From JBNKFV01 sp050289485 (GTDB lineage Bacteria > Pseudomonadota > Gammaproteobacteria > Pseudomonadales > Cellvibrionaceae), in assembly GCA_050289485.1 (NCBI GenBank), contig JBNKFV010000018.1, positions 1 to 64,000 of the forward strand: a stretch of 64,000 bases of DNA, given 5' to 3'. Below are positions 47,191 to 54,638 of this stretch, piece by piece (positions within the stretch are counted from its first letter, which is position 1; each line of letters starts with the position of its first letter). The notes under the pieces are model-generated. The model worked only from the letters and a program-made list of their open reading frames with translations, ran no database searches and had not been told where the DNA came from. The position numbers and the translations under genes were made by a program.

Positions 47191-47712
47191 CTAGTTCTGT
47201 ACATATTCTTGGGCTACAACTAATAGAAATTGGAAGTGCTCTTTAGCAAAGGTCGCCAAGTACAAACCAAGAATGACGAACATGATGCGTTTCAGGCCAG
47301 AGCTGTGGAATAGGAATGATTCTCTGGGCTCTTGCTTTTTATAGAAAACCTTCTGCCTGCTACCGTATGTCAACGTAAGAAACTTATTGTATGTAAGAAA
47401 AGATAGAAATCCGGAATATACTCTTTTTCCCAAGTACTTTTCTTCCCCAACAACGTACTCATATTCTAGATGTTTTTTGTAGCTGGTATTACTGATCTCC
47501 TTGACAGGCTTATAATCACTCCATCCGATGATGTAGGCTTTATCTACTTGTTCTTCAACCCGCGAATCAACAATTCGCGCTTCCGTTTCTATCCAGTCTC
47601 TCCTATTCAGTATTATCACTAGATCCACGAAAGCGATAAGAGAAATGAAGCCACCTATAAAGTATAAGGGGTAGGTCTGAGCCAGCTTGTAAATGTCTAA
47701 AAAAGTATTCAT
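47191..47712 (-). CDS. Cassette: DUF3592-like membrane protein
   Basis: 173 residues with two hydrophobic helices, about 14-36 and 145-165. Between them is a beta-rich loop starting RDWIETEARIVDSRVEEQ and containing YEYVVGEEKYLGKRVYSG and KVFYKKQEPRESFL, as in DUF3592. Function unknown. Downstream the cassette end is degenerate. It holds a 9-bp perfect stem (47148-47169) but no clean attC core pair. Confidence 0.68.
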   Translation of the reverse strand: MNTFLDIYKLAQTYPLYFIGGFISLIAFVDLVIILNRRDWIETEARIVDSRVEEQVDKAYIIGWSDYKPVKEISNTSYKKHLEYEYVVGEEKYLGKRVYSGFLSFLTYNKFLTLTYGSRQKVFYKKQEPRESFLFHSSGLKRIMFVILGLYLATFAKEHFQFLLVVAQEYVQN

Positions 47713-47719
47713 AAAGTCT

Positions 47720-47817
47720 TAACGTCATGTTAATGGGCTGATAAATGCTTGGCTAAACTTGTGTAGCGCAGCGAAACTGAGCCAAGCTTTAGCAGTCCCG
47801 TTTGAACAGTTTGTTAT
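47720..47817 (-). other. attC site B
   Basis: Starts TAACGTC and ends TTTGTTAT on plus. Inner arms GCTTGGCT / AGCCAAGC are about 35 bases apart. It lies just downstream of the FRG-domain gene. Confidence 0.85.
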
Positions 47818-47822
47818 AACTT

Positions 47823-48509
47823 TTACCCCCAATGCGCTGCGTTTACTACAGCCCAATCAATAAAACGAGCTACCCCATCTAAATCAGGGAACATAGTCAT
47901 AGTATTAACACCGTATCGATCAAGGTCAAAATGTAACTCTTCTATATAGTCCTTGGAAATTATTATTTTTATAAGCTCGTCTTTAGGTTGTAGCGTAGTT
48001 GCCATACAATGTTCTGGGTCTGAATGTACAGTAAACAAACCTTGTTGCGAAATAATCCTTTCACCTATTGAGCCTGGCTTGTAAATCGGAACACCTGTTA
48101 TAGAGAAAGGGTCTACTTCACTAGAAATTACCTGACTTGGGCGGTACATATAGATTGCTGCATCTTTTCCTTTTGCATTTAATGAAGCAAAATATGCAGC
48201 CGTTAAAGGGCTATATGACCAATCAAGAAGTCTAGTTGCAAGTCCGTGATGCTGTCCCATGGCTAACAACTCAATAGTAGTGCGTTTATATGCGTCGATG
48301 TTATTAGCACATTCTCTATACCAAAAATCAAAAGCTTTTTTTTCTGTCTCTGAATCGTCACTATAAGGAGGGCGCCCTACTTTTGGAATTAAATGCCAGT
48401 CGGCATCACTATGCCCTCGATAAATCCAACCTTTTTGTCCTTTTGTTACATTTAAAGCTTTATGAAGGCTTGCCCATGAATTTGCTTTTTTAAATTTAAT
48501 TTTACGCAT
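47823..48509 (-). CDS. Cassette: FRG-domain protein
   Basis: 228 residues from ATG 48509, with an excellent AGGAAGG eight bases upstream. An open frame to 48551 would run into the attC. The FRG core is clear: GWIYRGHSDADWHLIPKVGR carries the Phe/Tyr-Arg-Gly motif, and LLAMGQHHGLATRLLDWSYSPLTAAYFA contains the conserved H-x-G-x-x-T-R-L-L-D-W. FRG domains are widespread in accessory DNA and in predicted anti-phage loci, and some are thought to act in nucleotide or ADP-ribose chemistry. Function here is inferred only. Confidence 0.9.
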   Translation of the reverse strand: MRKIKFKKANSWASLHKALNVTKGQKGWIYRGHSDADWHLIPKVGRPPYSDDSETEKKAFDFWYRECANNIDAYKRTTIELLAMGQHHGLATRLLDWSYSPLTAAYFASLNAKGKDAAIYMYRPSQVISSEVDPFSITGVPIYKPGSIGERIISQQGLFTVHSDPEHCMATTLQPKDELIKIIISKDYIEELHFDLDRYGVNTMTMFPDLDGVARFIDWAVVNAAHWG

Positions 48510-48526
48510 AAACCTTCCTAAAGTTA

Positions 48527-48605
48527 TAACGCCGCGGTTTGGGGCTGACATGGAGCGCCAGCGGAATGGCAGTCCCAGCCGAAGGCGACAACACCGCCTT
48601 GTTAT
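48527..48605 (-). other. attC site C
   Basis: Starts TAACGCCGCGG and ends CCGCCTTGTTAT on plus, 79 bases. GGCTGACAT... and AGTCCCAGCC arms pair across the middle. The stop of the next cassette (48602-48604) lies inside its R''. Confidence 0.85.
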
Positions 48606-48970
48606 ATTTCACCAATGACATCTGGATTTACACCAATAATTCCTGGGTTGAACCCTAAGGTTTTGAAGTAGCTATTATTTAGCGTTACAACTACTGCTAA
48701 GGTGGCTAAATTAACAACCGGGATACAACATAGAATAATTGCTCCAATTGCTTTTCCCATTCCGTATTTATGGTTAACCAGTTTGAACATACACACTAGA
48801 CAAGATATAAAGAGAATTAAGGTAACCAAGTTTGGAATGATGTTGTATTCCTCTGGAAGATTGAATAGCACCAAGAGAGACACCAAGTAGGCCGAAAATA
48901 TATAAATCAATGTCCTTTGACGGTTCGCCAGCTCTAATAGAAATTCCTTCTTTTCGTCATCAATATCCAT
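48602..48970 (-). CDS. Cassette: small multi-pass membrane protein
   Basis: 122 residues with a charged N-terminus (MDIDDEKKEF) and about three hydrophobic helices (about 22-40, 46-64, 72-93). The tail is FNPGIIGVNPDVIGEI. No family recognised. TGCTCC-rich upstream sequence gives AAGGAGC as ribosome site. The stop codon is supplied by the attC R'' core. Confidence 0.7.
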   Translation of the reverse strand: MDIDDEKKEFLLELANRQRTLIYIFSAYLVSLLVLFNLPEEYNIIPNLVTLILFISCLVCMFKLVNHKYGMGKAIGAIILCCIPVVNLATLAVVVTLNNSYFKTLGFNPGIIGVNPDVIGEI

Positions 48971-48987
48971 AACTGCTCCTTAAAATA

Positions 48988-49123
48988 TAACGCCGCGTTA
49001 AACGGCAGACAAAGTTGTGATGCTTTTGTGCGATAATTTGCGAAGCAAATGCACAAAAGTAGCGCAGCTTTGGCTGTCCAGTGTAGGGCCGAAGGCCCGG
49101 AACGAGTTTGAACGCTTTGTTAT
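48988..49123 (-). other. attC site D
   Basis: Starts TAACGCCGCGTT and ends AACGCTTTGTTAT on plus, about 136 bases, the longest site. Inner arms GCTTTTGTGC / GCACAAAAG pair and GACA / TGTC flank. Its R'' contains the stop codon (49120-49122) of the next cassette gene. Confidence 0.85.
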
Positions 49124-49362
49124 GTGTTTTTGACATAGCCGAAAACCCAAGACAGTACGAATATAACCAAAAACACTGGTAGAAAAGCAAACGCACCCAA
49201 CGAAAACCAATAGCCCCAATACACTACGCCCTCACAATGTATTTCACATTGGGAGTTGTGCTGCCAAGATACATACATTATTAAAGAGCCAGCAATAAGC
49301 CCAAATAGTGCACTGACAATGAGACGAGACTTATTTGCAGCTATGTGACTCTTTATACTCAT
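49120..49362 (-). CDS. Cassette: 80-residue two-helix membrane protein
   Basis: Two strong hydrophobic helices (about 14-33 and 48-74) joined by a loop with two cysteines (CEIHCEG). Family unknown. It is the second gene of a two-gene cassette; its ATG lies inside the end of the upstream lipoprotein gene, overlapping by 32 bases. The stop comes from the attC. Confidence 0.68.
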   Translation of the reverse strand: MSIKSHIAANKSRLIVSALFGLIAGSLIMYVSWQHNSQCEIHCEGVVYWGYWFSLGAFAFLPVFLVIFVLSWVFGYVKNT

Positions 49363-49486
49363 GATTTACCTTAAAATCACACTCGCATTTTTCGTAGTTA
49401 AAGCTACCACCCCGATCTAAACAGGAATCAATTTTTGACTCCGCACATCCGACCAGCAGGAGCGGCATTAAAAGTATGGCTCTCAT
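49331..49486 (-). CDS. Cassette: tiny Cys-rich lipoprotein
   Basis: 51 residues starting ATG 49486, 15 bases from attC site E. MRAILLMPLLLVGC is a clear lipoprotein signal with lipobox LVGC (Cys14). The mature part is 37 residues with four further cysteines (at 22, 34, 36 and 50), likely disulfide-linked. It overlaps the membrane-protein gene downstream, which suggests translational coupling. No family recognised. Confidence 0.65.
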   Translation of the reverse strand: MRAILLMPLLLVGCAESKIDSCLDRGGSFNYEKCECDFKVNHEYKESHSCK

Positions 49487-49500
49487 AGCTCGATTACACA

Positions 49501-49556
49501 TAACGCCCGCGTAATAGGCGCGAGCTTGCGAGCGTCCTAATTGACGCGATTGTTAT
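49501..49556 (-). other. attC site E
   Basis: Short site of 56 bases: TAACGCCCGCGTAATAGGCGC on the left and GCGTCCTAATTGACGCG-ATTGTTAT on the right. AGGCGCGAGC / GCGAGCGTCCT form the stem. R'' holds the stop of the Ymh-like gene (49553-49555). Confidence 0.88.
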
Positions 49557-50035
49557 ACCCATGGTGACTTCTCAATCCTTCTTAGCAACATGGAAGCCAA
49601 ACTTAAGTGATCGAGACATTCTGTGGGGGTTTCCTTCATATTTGGCTCATGACCTCTAGGGTTTCTAATTGCCATCACACTGCCTGAAAATATGAATTTA
49701 TACCCTTCCTGCTCATCATTTTCGCTTGTGGTACTGAGAGCTGTGAGCTTAATGAGAGGAGATTTTTCACTAAACGCCTTCATCATCAACTTAACACCTG
49801 ACTCTGACAATCCAGCTAACTTGGCAACCTTCCTATCTACATACTTATATGCCTCAAAAGTAGCCTGCGCATAGTGAGCATCATCAAACAGCTTCTGAGC
49901 TAATGATGTGATGTCTGGATGCATATTTCTTTCGTCAAAAGGGTGGACGCCAACTGATTCTTCCTGAGGTGCAGCGCTAGTAAACTCAAAAGCGCGACGG
50001 GCGATAGATTCAAATCGCTTAAACGAATCAGTCAT
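49553..50035 (-). CDS. Cassette: Ymh/TIGR02391-family protein
   Basis: 160 residues. The matching features are HPDITSLAQKLFDDAHYAQATFEAYKYVDRKV, GVKLMMKAFSEKSPLIKLTAL and IRNPRGHEPNMKETPTECLDHLSLASMLLRRIE. The RNPR-HE run is the family's conserved core. Ymh-type proteins recur in accessory and defence-linked gene pairs. It overlaps the end of the DUF5343-like gene by 8 bases, so both form one two-gene cassette. Activity unknown. Confidence 0.82.
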   Translation of the reverse strand: MTDSFKRFESIARRAFEFTSAAPQEESVGVHPFDERNMHPDITSLAQKLFDDAHYAQATFEAYKYVDRKVAKLAGLSESGVKLMMKAFSEKSPLIKLTALSTTSENDEQEGYKFIFSGSVMAIRNPRGHEPNMKETPTECLDHLSLASMLLRRIEKSPWV

Positions 50036-50713
50036 TCAAGAGATTCTCCTTGATGCTCTTAAAGATATTGTCGTAAGTTTCTTTCGAACCGTCGGCAGGC
50101 AAATTTATCTCGACTCTTACGCTAAGGCCAAAGTCTCTACTTGATCCCTTGTTTCCTGTCTCCTGAGTCTGAGAGGAAGGGTTTTCTGATTTTGTTGCAT
50201 TCTGTTTCTTAGAATTGGGCTTGGCGGCTGTATTTTTTTGAGCATCCTTTTTATTTTTAGGCTTTAATCCGCGAGGAGCAGGAATATCACCATAGCCTGA
50301 AAGTGCAGCAAATACCTTAAATGTTCCTGCTTGTCTCTTTCCGATAGTTACACTAGTCTGGTCAGCTCTTCTAAAGTAAGTAATCAGGGAATCTTCATCA
50401 AGCGTCCAAGCGTTCTCGCCATGCAAGTCAAATAAATCTGAGTAGGCCTTTGAAACAAGTTTTTAAAAGAGGCCGAAAACTCTTCATCCTTGTGGTGAGA
50501 GAATACATCAGCTGCTTCCTTAGTTTTCTTTCCATCCGAGTCAATTACACCAACAAACTGTAACGCGTTAATGACATAGCTCTCATTGTTAGAAGCTAGG
50601 CCAAGTCGCTTTACGGTATCTGAAGTGACGCTAGGCGGAAATGAATTTCGTAGCTGCACAACCATTTGTGCGATATTCCCTGGCCCCGATATATATGGAT
50701 GAGAGTCTGCCAT
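50028..50713 (-). pseudogene. Cassette: DUF5343-like gene split by a frameshift
   Basis: Reads as two frames. The first (ATG 50713) gives a winged-helix-like start, IAQMVVQLRNSFPPSVTSDTV, and goes off near FKNL. The second continues with VSKAYSDLFDLHGENAWTLD and RRADQTSVTIGKRQAGTF. One missing base near 50455-50462 (after AAAAACTT on minus) explains the break. Joined, it is about 228 residues, with a basic, low-complexity Lys/Asn/Gln-rich linker and a C-terminal segment before the stop. It pairs with the Ymh-like gene by an 8-base overlap. Real mutation and sequencing error cannot be told apart here. Confidence 0.75.
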
Positions 50714-50748
50714 GATTTTTCCTTCTAGATCATATTATTGAATAGGTA

Positions 50749-50815
50749 TAACGCCCGCAGCACGGGCAAATTTGAAGCGAAGCGGAAAATTTGTCCGTGT
50801 GACTGCATTTGTTAT
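50749..50815 (-). other. attC site F
   Basis: 67 bases: TAACGCCCGCAGCACGGGCAAATTTG on the left, AATTTGTCCGTGTGACTGCATTTGTTAT on the right. CACGGGCAAATT and AATTTGTCCGTG pair well. R'' contains the stop at 50812-50814. Confidence 0.9.
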
Positions 50816-51285
50816 GCATTTTCTTGTTTTAGTCCAGTAATTGCCATTGAAACCATATAGCCATGTTTTTCTGACAAGTACTCCAACACCACTTCTAGGC
50901 ACAGAATCTGTTCAATAGATAGCCAAGAGTAACGTGTCTGTGCTTGGCCATTACCCTCTGCTATAGACTCCAAGTCATAAATGATAATGTCTGTAATTGT
51001 ATCGAAACGGTTATTGCAGCTCACTGCTTTACGTAGCAGATTAGGTAAAAGCCAAACCATCCCAGCGATAGATAAATTGGATAATTCTGTGTGGAGATAT
51101 CTGACACCATCCATCGGTATCTGCGGCTCAGGATAATCGTTCATATGCTCTACGATATATCTGCAAATGCAATCTTCCGCCCCTTGATTTGTAAGCAAAT
51201 ATCCCTCTGGTTTTTCTTGGAACGGGAAAACCTTACATACGACTTCGTAGACCTCTTCTTGAGATTTATATCCTTGGTAAGTCAT
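50812..51285 (-). CDS. Cassette: soluble protein of unknown function
   Basis: 157 residues, acidic and mainly helical. It contains YLLTNQGAEDCICRYIVEHM, VRYLHTELSNLSIAGMVWLLPNLLR and LSIEQILCLEVVLEYLSEKH. No transmembrane segment, no signal peptide and no family I can name. The size and style resemble immunity or helper proteins found in cassettes, which is only an impression. The stop comes from attC site F. Confidence 0.65.
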   Translation of the reverse strand: MTYQGYKSQEEVYEVVCKVFPFQEKPEGYLLTNQGAEDCICRYIVEHMNDYPEPQIPMDGVRYLHTELSNLSIAGMVWLLPNLLRKAVSCNNRFDTITDIIIYDLESIAEGNGQAQTRYSWLSIEQILCLEVVLEYLSEKHGYMVSMAITGLKQENA

Positions 51286-51298
51286 AAGATCCTATGCA

Positions 51299-51398
51299 TA
51301 ACGCCCGGCTATGGCGCCGTAGTGCAGTTGGCTTTTATTGTGGTACCCACCACAATAAAAGCCGACGAAACGGTGGTCGCACATGAGCCGATTGTTAT
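51299..51398 (-). other. attC site G
   Basis: 100 bases, TAACGCCCGGCTATGGCGCC on the left and GAGCCGATTGTTAT on the right. The inner stem has the loop TGTGGTACCCACCACA, shared almost exactly with attC site A (46700). Confidence 0.9.
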
Positions 51399-51727
51399 GA
51401 GTTTCCACGCCTTAGCCCCTTCACACCTTTTAGAGATAGAGAGCCAAAATACTTGGTGATAATTGCTACCACTATTGCACCACCAAAAGGTACTAAAATA
51501 TACAGCAACAAACCAAATTCTATTAGAGAAATGCTAGAACTACCCAATAGAGAAAAGCAGACCTGTAGTAATAACAAGAATACGAGTATCTCTAGTGCCA
51601 CCGCTACTACTTTGAACAAAGAAGATATGCGAAATACTGATACGCACTCGCGGCATATATAGTCAGATGAAAAAAACGGTATCCTCAAAGTTTTGTTACC
51701 GCATTCTGGACATTTTCTAAACCGCAT
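51395..51727 (-). CDS. Cassette: zinc-ribbon membrane protein
   Basis: 110 residues. The N-terminal zinc ribbon is CPECGNK (Cys6, Cys9) with a second pair at CRECVSV, then two hydrophobic helices (about 41-62 and 66-90). Cytosolic metal-binding head, membrane anchor; function unknown. ATG with GTAAC upstream rather than a strong ribosome site. The stop codon is within the attC. Confidence 0.68.
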   Translation of the reverse strand: MRFRKCPECGNKTLRIPFFSSDYICRECVSVFRISSLFKVVAVALEILVFLLLLQVCFSLLGSSSISLIEFGLLLYILVPFGGAIVVAIITKYFGSLSLKGVKGLRRGNS

Positions 51728-51748
51728 TGTTACTTCTCGATTTACTCA

Positions 51749-51857
51749 TAACGCCTCACTCACCAGGCCGAACGGAGTGGAATAAATTTGCATAAAATGA
51801 GCGCAGCGAATGCAAATTTGAGGAACGCAGTTCGGGTCTGGTGGAGTGATTTGTTAT
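51749..51857 (-). other. attC site H
   Basis: 109 bases. TAACGCCTCACTCACCAGGCCGAAC on the left and GTTCGGGTCTGGTGGAGTGATTTGTTAT on the right. CACCAG/CTGGTG and GAAC/GTTC pair. An inner AAATTTGCAT / ATGCAAATTT stem also forms. R'' holds the stop of the next gene (51854). Confidence 0.9.
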
Positions 51858-52276
51858 ACGCGTGTTTCATTCTCGTTGCTCTGGCAATATTTATTAATTA
51901 GTGGAAATGCTCTCTCATTTAAGTATAGATAGTTTCCCGATAGTTTAACTAAACCAAAAGGCTTCATTTCTGACACTAGTTCTCTGCATCTCATTTCAGA
52001 TAAACCTTCGATTCGTAATACCTCATTAAAGAAAACAGATTCGTGTACAACATGTTTATCTAAATTTTGGAATGCTTGAAGTATTATCTTCCAATTGCTA
52101 GGTATTTTTCTAGGAACTCTTTTATATTTGTTTTTGTAGTCAGGTAACTTTTTGTGAAATTTTATACCCCAAAATGAAATTTCCTTTCCGGGTTCTGCCA
52201 GAATAAAAACAACTACAAAAACGATAGCTAAGCCAATTACTCCATATTTACCTGTTGCAAGTATAAACTCAAGCAT
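51854..52276 (-). CDS. Cassette: membrane-anchored protein with winged-helix-like tail
   Basis: 140 residues. One N-terminal helix (YGVIGLAIVFVVVFILAEP), a basic linker (HKKLPDYKNKYKRVPRK), and a C-terminal segment. This tail, VFFNEVLRIEGLSEMRCRELVSEMKPFGLVKL with a following wing-like LSGNYLYLNERAF, looks like a winged helix-turn-helix. It resembles sensor proteins that carry a membrane anchor and a DNA- or protein-binding domain. No named family. Confidence 0.6.
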   Translation of the reverse strand: MLEFILATGKYGVIGLAIVFVVVFILAEPGKEISFWGIKFHKKLPDYKNKYKRVPRKIPSNWKIILQAFQNLDKHVVHESVFFNEVLRIEGLSEMRCRELVSEMKPFGLVKLSGNYLYLNERAFPLINKYCQSNENETRV

Positions 52277-52296
52277 CTCTATTTCTCATTAGCGTA

Positions 52297-52410
52297 TAAC
52301 GCCCGCTTCAGCTGCGCCAAAGCTGGAGTGTTTTTGTGTTAATGTTTGAGCGCAGCGAGTAACAAAAAAACGCGGAGGTTTTGGCGTCAGACTGGAAGCG
52401 CTTGTTAGCA
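52297..52410 (-). other. attC site I
   Basis: TAACGCCCGCTTCAGCTGCGCCAAAGC on the left and GGTTTTGGCGTCAGACTGGAAGCGCTTGTTAG on the right, about 114 bases. GCGCCAAA / TTTTGGCGT pair. An inner GTTTTTGTGTTA / TAACAAAAAAAC stem is also present. Confidence 0.88.
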
Positions 52411-52439
52411 TCTACCCACTAGAAATACTTTTTAGTTTA

Positions 52440-53609
52440 TTACTTGAATTTAAAGTATTCTCTAATTCTAGAAGATACATTTTCTCGAATATTCATGTGA
52501 AATAGCGGGAAATCTATACCATGATACGATTTGTCAGGTAGTTTCCCTAGTTTTTCATATTCGGTACCAGATTGATCAGCAACATATAGATAGCTATCTT
52601 TGCATTGTGCCCACGTATAGCCAGCCATAGGAGAAGCATGAGCATTAAATTTTACACTATCTGAGTAATCATCACCTACCATTCTCATAGTATATTTACC
52701 AGAAATCGGCACTGAGCCTAGATTAAGTTCAGATGGCGCCATGTCATTACCATAGCCCCAATTTAAAGGGTTTATGCATACTGATGGTTCGGGGCTAGCG
52801 AAGATTTTTTCAGTTCCGTTTTCACCATAAGTGTTCCAATGTACGATACAGTGAATATCAGTAGCCGTGCTACATGTATGAAAGTTCTGTAACGAATCGA
52901 CATAGGTATATGTCAGAGAAACCGGCCCGCTCCCTATCAAGTATCCAACCACTACTCTTTCAGCAATATTCGGTGATAGGTCTATTTCACGAAGAAGTCT
53001 CATTGCGTGATGCGTTCCCTGGCTATGGCTAACAATCACAATTGGACGGTTTTGATTGTAATTCTTAATATAATATTCAAAAGCATTAGAGATATCTTCA
53101 TAAACTGCGTCAAGGATCTTGTCTCGCTCAACATCATCATATGACATGTAAGCAAATATTGATGCCTCTCGGTAATGCGGCGCATAAATATTGCAACATC
53201 CATTGAAGATACTTGCTTCATTTGCCAAAGAAAATTTAGCATTATCTTCAGTAGCAGTATTGGGATGTATTGGTGATGTCCAACTACTATTATTTACATA
53301 GCCTGTACCATGAATATAGAAAACGTCCACTGGAGCATTTCCATCATTAACAGACTCTTCCAAACTCATGGGCACTAAATCTGCCTCATCATTGCGGGGC
53401 GGTAGAGATAGCCAATTATCAACATCAGAGTAATCTGGTTTCTCATTCATTTTACTTGGCTTAAAAGGTTCGTCAGGGCTTAATAGATAAGAAGATACGA
53501 ATATAAGGATTTTTTGATCTTTCCCAGCAATTTTTAAATAGCCATAAACGCAAGCACCGAAAACAATGAACGCCAGCAAAACCACCAATATCTTTTTAAT
53601 AATTTTCAA
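52440..53609 (-). CDS. Cassette: DUF3089-type alpha/beta hydrolase
   Basis: 389 residues, the largest cassette gene. An N-terminal hydrophobic segment (IILVVLLAFIVFGACVYGYL-like) anchors or exports it. DVFYIHGTGYVNNSSWTSPIHP and the nucleophile elbow IVSHSQGTHHAMRLL identify the family, with VGYLIGSGP next. Likely an esterase or lipase acting in the periplasm. Substrate unknown. GCCATAG-rich flanks give AAAAGG upstream of the ATG. Confidence 0.82.
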   Translation of the reverse strand: MKIIKKILVVLLAFIVFGACVYGYLKIAGKDQKILIFVSSYLLSPDEPFKPSKMNEKPDYSDVDNWLSLPPRNDEADLVPMSLEESVNDGNAPVDVFYIHGTGYVNNSSWTSPIHPNTATEDNAKFSLANEASIFNGCCNIYAPHYREASIFAYMSYDDVERDKILDAVYEDISNAFEYYIKNYNQNRPIVIVSHSQGTHHAMRLLREIDLSPNIAERVVVGYLIGSGPVSLTYTYVDSLQNFHTCSTATDIHCIVHWNTYGENGTEKIFASPEPSVCINPLNWGYGNDMAPSELNLGSVPISGKYTMRMVGDDYSDSVKFNAHASPMAGYTWAQCKDSYLYVADQSGTEYEKLGKLPDKSYHGIDFPLFHMNIRENVSSRIREYFKFK

Positions 53610-53692
53610 CTTAGCATCCTTTTACAATTTATCCTTTATTAGTTGTTACTATATTCCATATTTCAAGATCAGCATTTTGACTATTGAGGGAC

Positions 53693-53811
53693 TGCTAACG
53701 CCCCGCTCACCCGCACATACTGCGGAGAGCATTTTTGTGTAAAGTGGCGCGCACTGACACACAAAAGCGAGCGTAGCAGTATGTGTCGGAGTGCAGCGGT
53801 TTGTTAGGCAC
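53693..53811 (-). other. attC site J
   Basis: TGCTAACGCCCCGCTCACCCGCACATACTG on the left and CAGTATGTGTCGGAGTGCAGCGGTTTGTTAGGC on the right. CGCACATACTG/CAGTATGTG pair over 11 bases and an inner TTTTGTGT / ACACAAAA stem. Both cores (GTTAGCA and GCCTAAC on minus) match attC RYYYAAC/GTTRRRY. About 118 bases. Confidence 0.93.
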
Positions 53812-54260
53812 TATATTCTAATACCTTCTGTAACAACGATAGCTATAAGTTTCTTTTTCCTGAAAAGAGCATAACCTTTATCGTAACTACCAGTCTCTGG
53901 TTGCTCAAAATAATAAATCTTATCGCCGTCTTTATATAAGGTATTTATGCAATTTGCTTGATGGATATATGCAGTATCATTGTAGGCTTGAAGCCGTACC
54001 TCATAAGGTTTACCTTCAGAATCATGCCAGTCCTTAGGTAAGACCATACCTATAGCGTCGATTTTTTGTACCAAGTCTAACCGCATAAGATGCGGAACTA
54101 CTTTCCTTATCTGTTCAGGGTATTTTATCTCAGAGTCTTCAAGATAATATTCAGACTTTATAATTTTTGGGTAAGCTGAACATAGCACTACATCTTGATA
54201 TTTTTCAGCATATGAGAACGCTGATACAACTACCAACAACAATAGAAAAACGTATTTCAT
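53811..54260 (-). CDS. Cassette: secreted protein of unknown function
   Basis: 149 residues from ATG 54260; an open frame to 54332 would cover attC site K. A signal peptide (YVFLLLLVVVSAFSYA, cleaved before EKY) is clear. The mature part is beta-rich with two cysteines (VVLCSAYP, ANCINTLY). No family recognised. It is preceded by attC K by 10 bases. Confidence 0.68.
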   Translation of the reverse strand: MKYVFLLLLVVVSAFSYAEKYQDVVLCSAYPKIIKSEYYLEDSEIKYPEQIRKVVPHLMRLDLVQKIDAIGMVLPKDWHDSEGKPYEVRLQAYNDTAYIHQANCINTLYKDGDKIYYFEQPETGSYDKGYALFRKKKLIAIVVTEGIRI

Positions 54261-54269
54261 GATGATGCC

Positions 54270-54352
54270 TAACGCCGCCAACACGGGCCGGAGCACGCAG
54301 TGCGGAGGTCCACGCCCTGCGCAGCAGGGCAATAGTGCTTGGCCTTGTTAAA
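54270..54352 (-). other. attC site K
   Basis: About 83 bases, TAACGCCGCCAACACGGGCC on the left and GTGCTTGGCCTTGTTAA on the right. An inner stem CCCTGCGCAGCAGGG is visible. It is the last clear site towards the array's upstream end. Confidence 0.85.
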
Positions 54353-54353
54353 A

Positions 54354-54638
54354 CTATTTCCCATTTTTATTTTGAAACTCTGAAGGAGTGAGGCCAATAA
54401 TATGATAGTAACCTTCTTTTGAAAATTTACCCGTAGCCTCAGCTTCTTGGACTTTGGCAACAACATATAAATATGCTGAATATGGATTCACAGGACCACT
54501 TTTTATAATTGGCGGATTTGAATAGTATGATACTTTATGGTCCTCGGATATTCTTAAAAGTGTTTGTATACTTACTTCAGTGCCTGGGTCTGTACTGCCA
54601 CTGCCTTCCCCGTTTTTAACTAAATAGATAGTAGCCAC
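54354..54638 (-). CDS. Cassette: small protein of unknown function
   Basis: 94 residues from GTG 54638, chosen because AAGGAGAC ends five bases before it. An open frame reaching 54698 starts in a repetitive CGCATGCG stretch. The product begins ATIYLVKNGEGSGSTDPGTEV. SAYLYVVAKVQEAEATGKF follows, then a short C-terminal tail. Cytosolic; no family I can name. Upstream lies the SOS box and palindrome region. Confidence 0.68.
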   Translation of the reverse strand: MATIYLVKNGEGSGSTDPGTEVSIQTLLRISEDHKVSYYSNPPIIKSGPVNPYSAYLYVVAKVQEAEATGKFSKEGYYHIIGLTPSEFQNKNGK

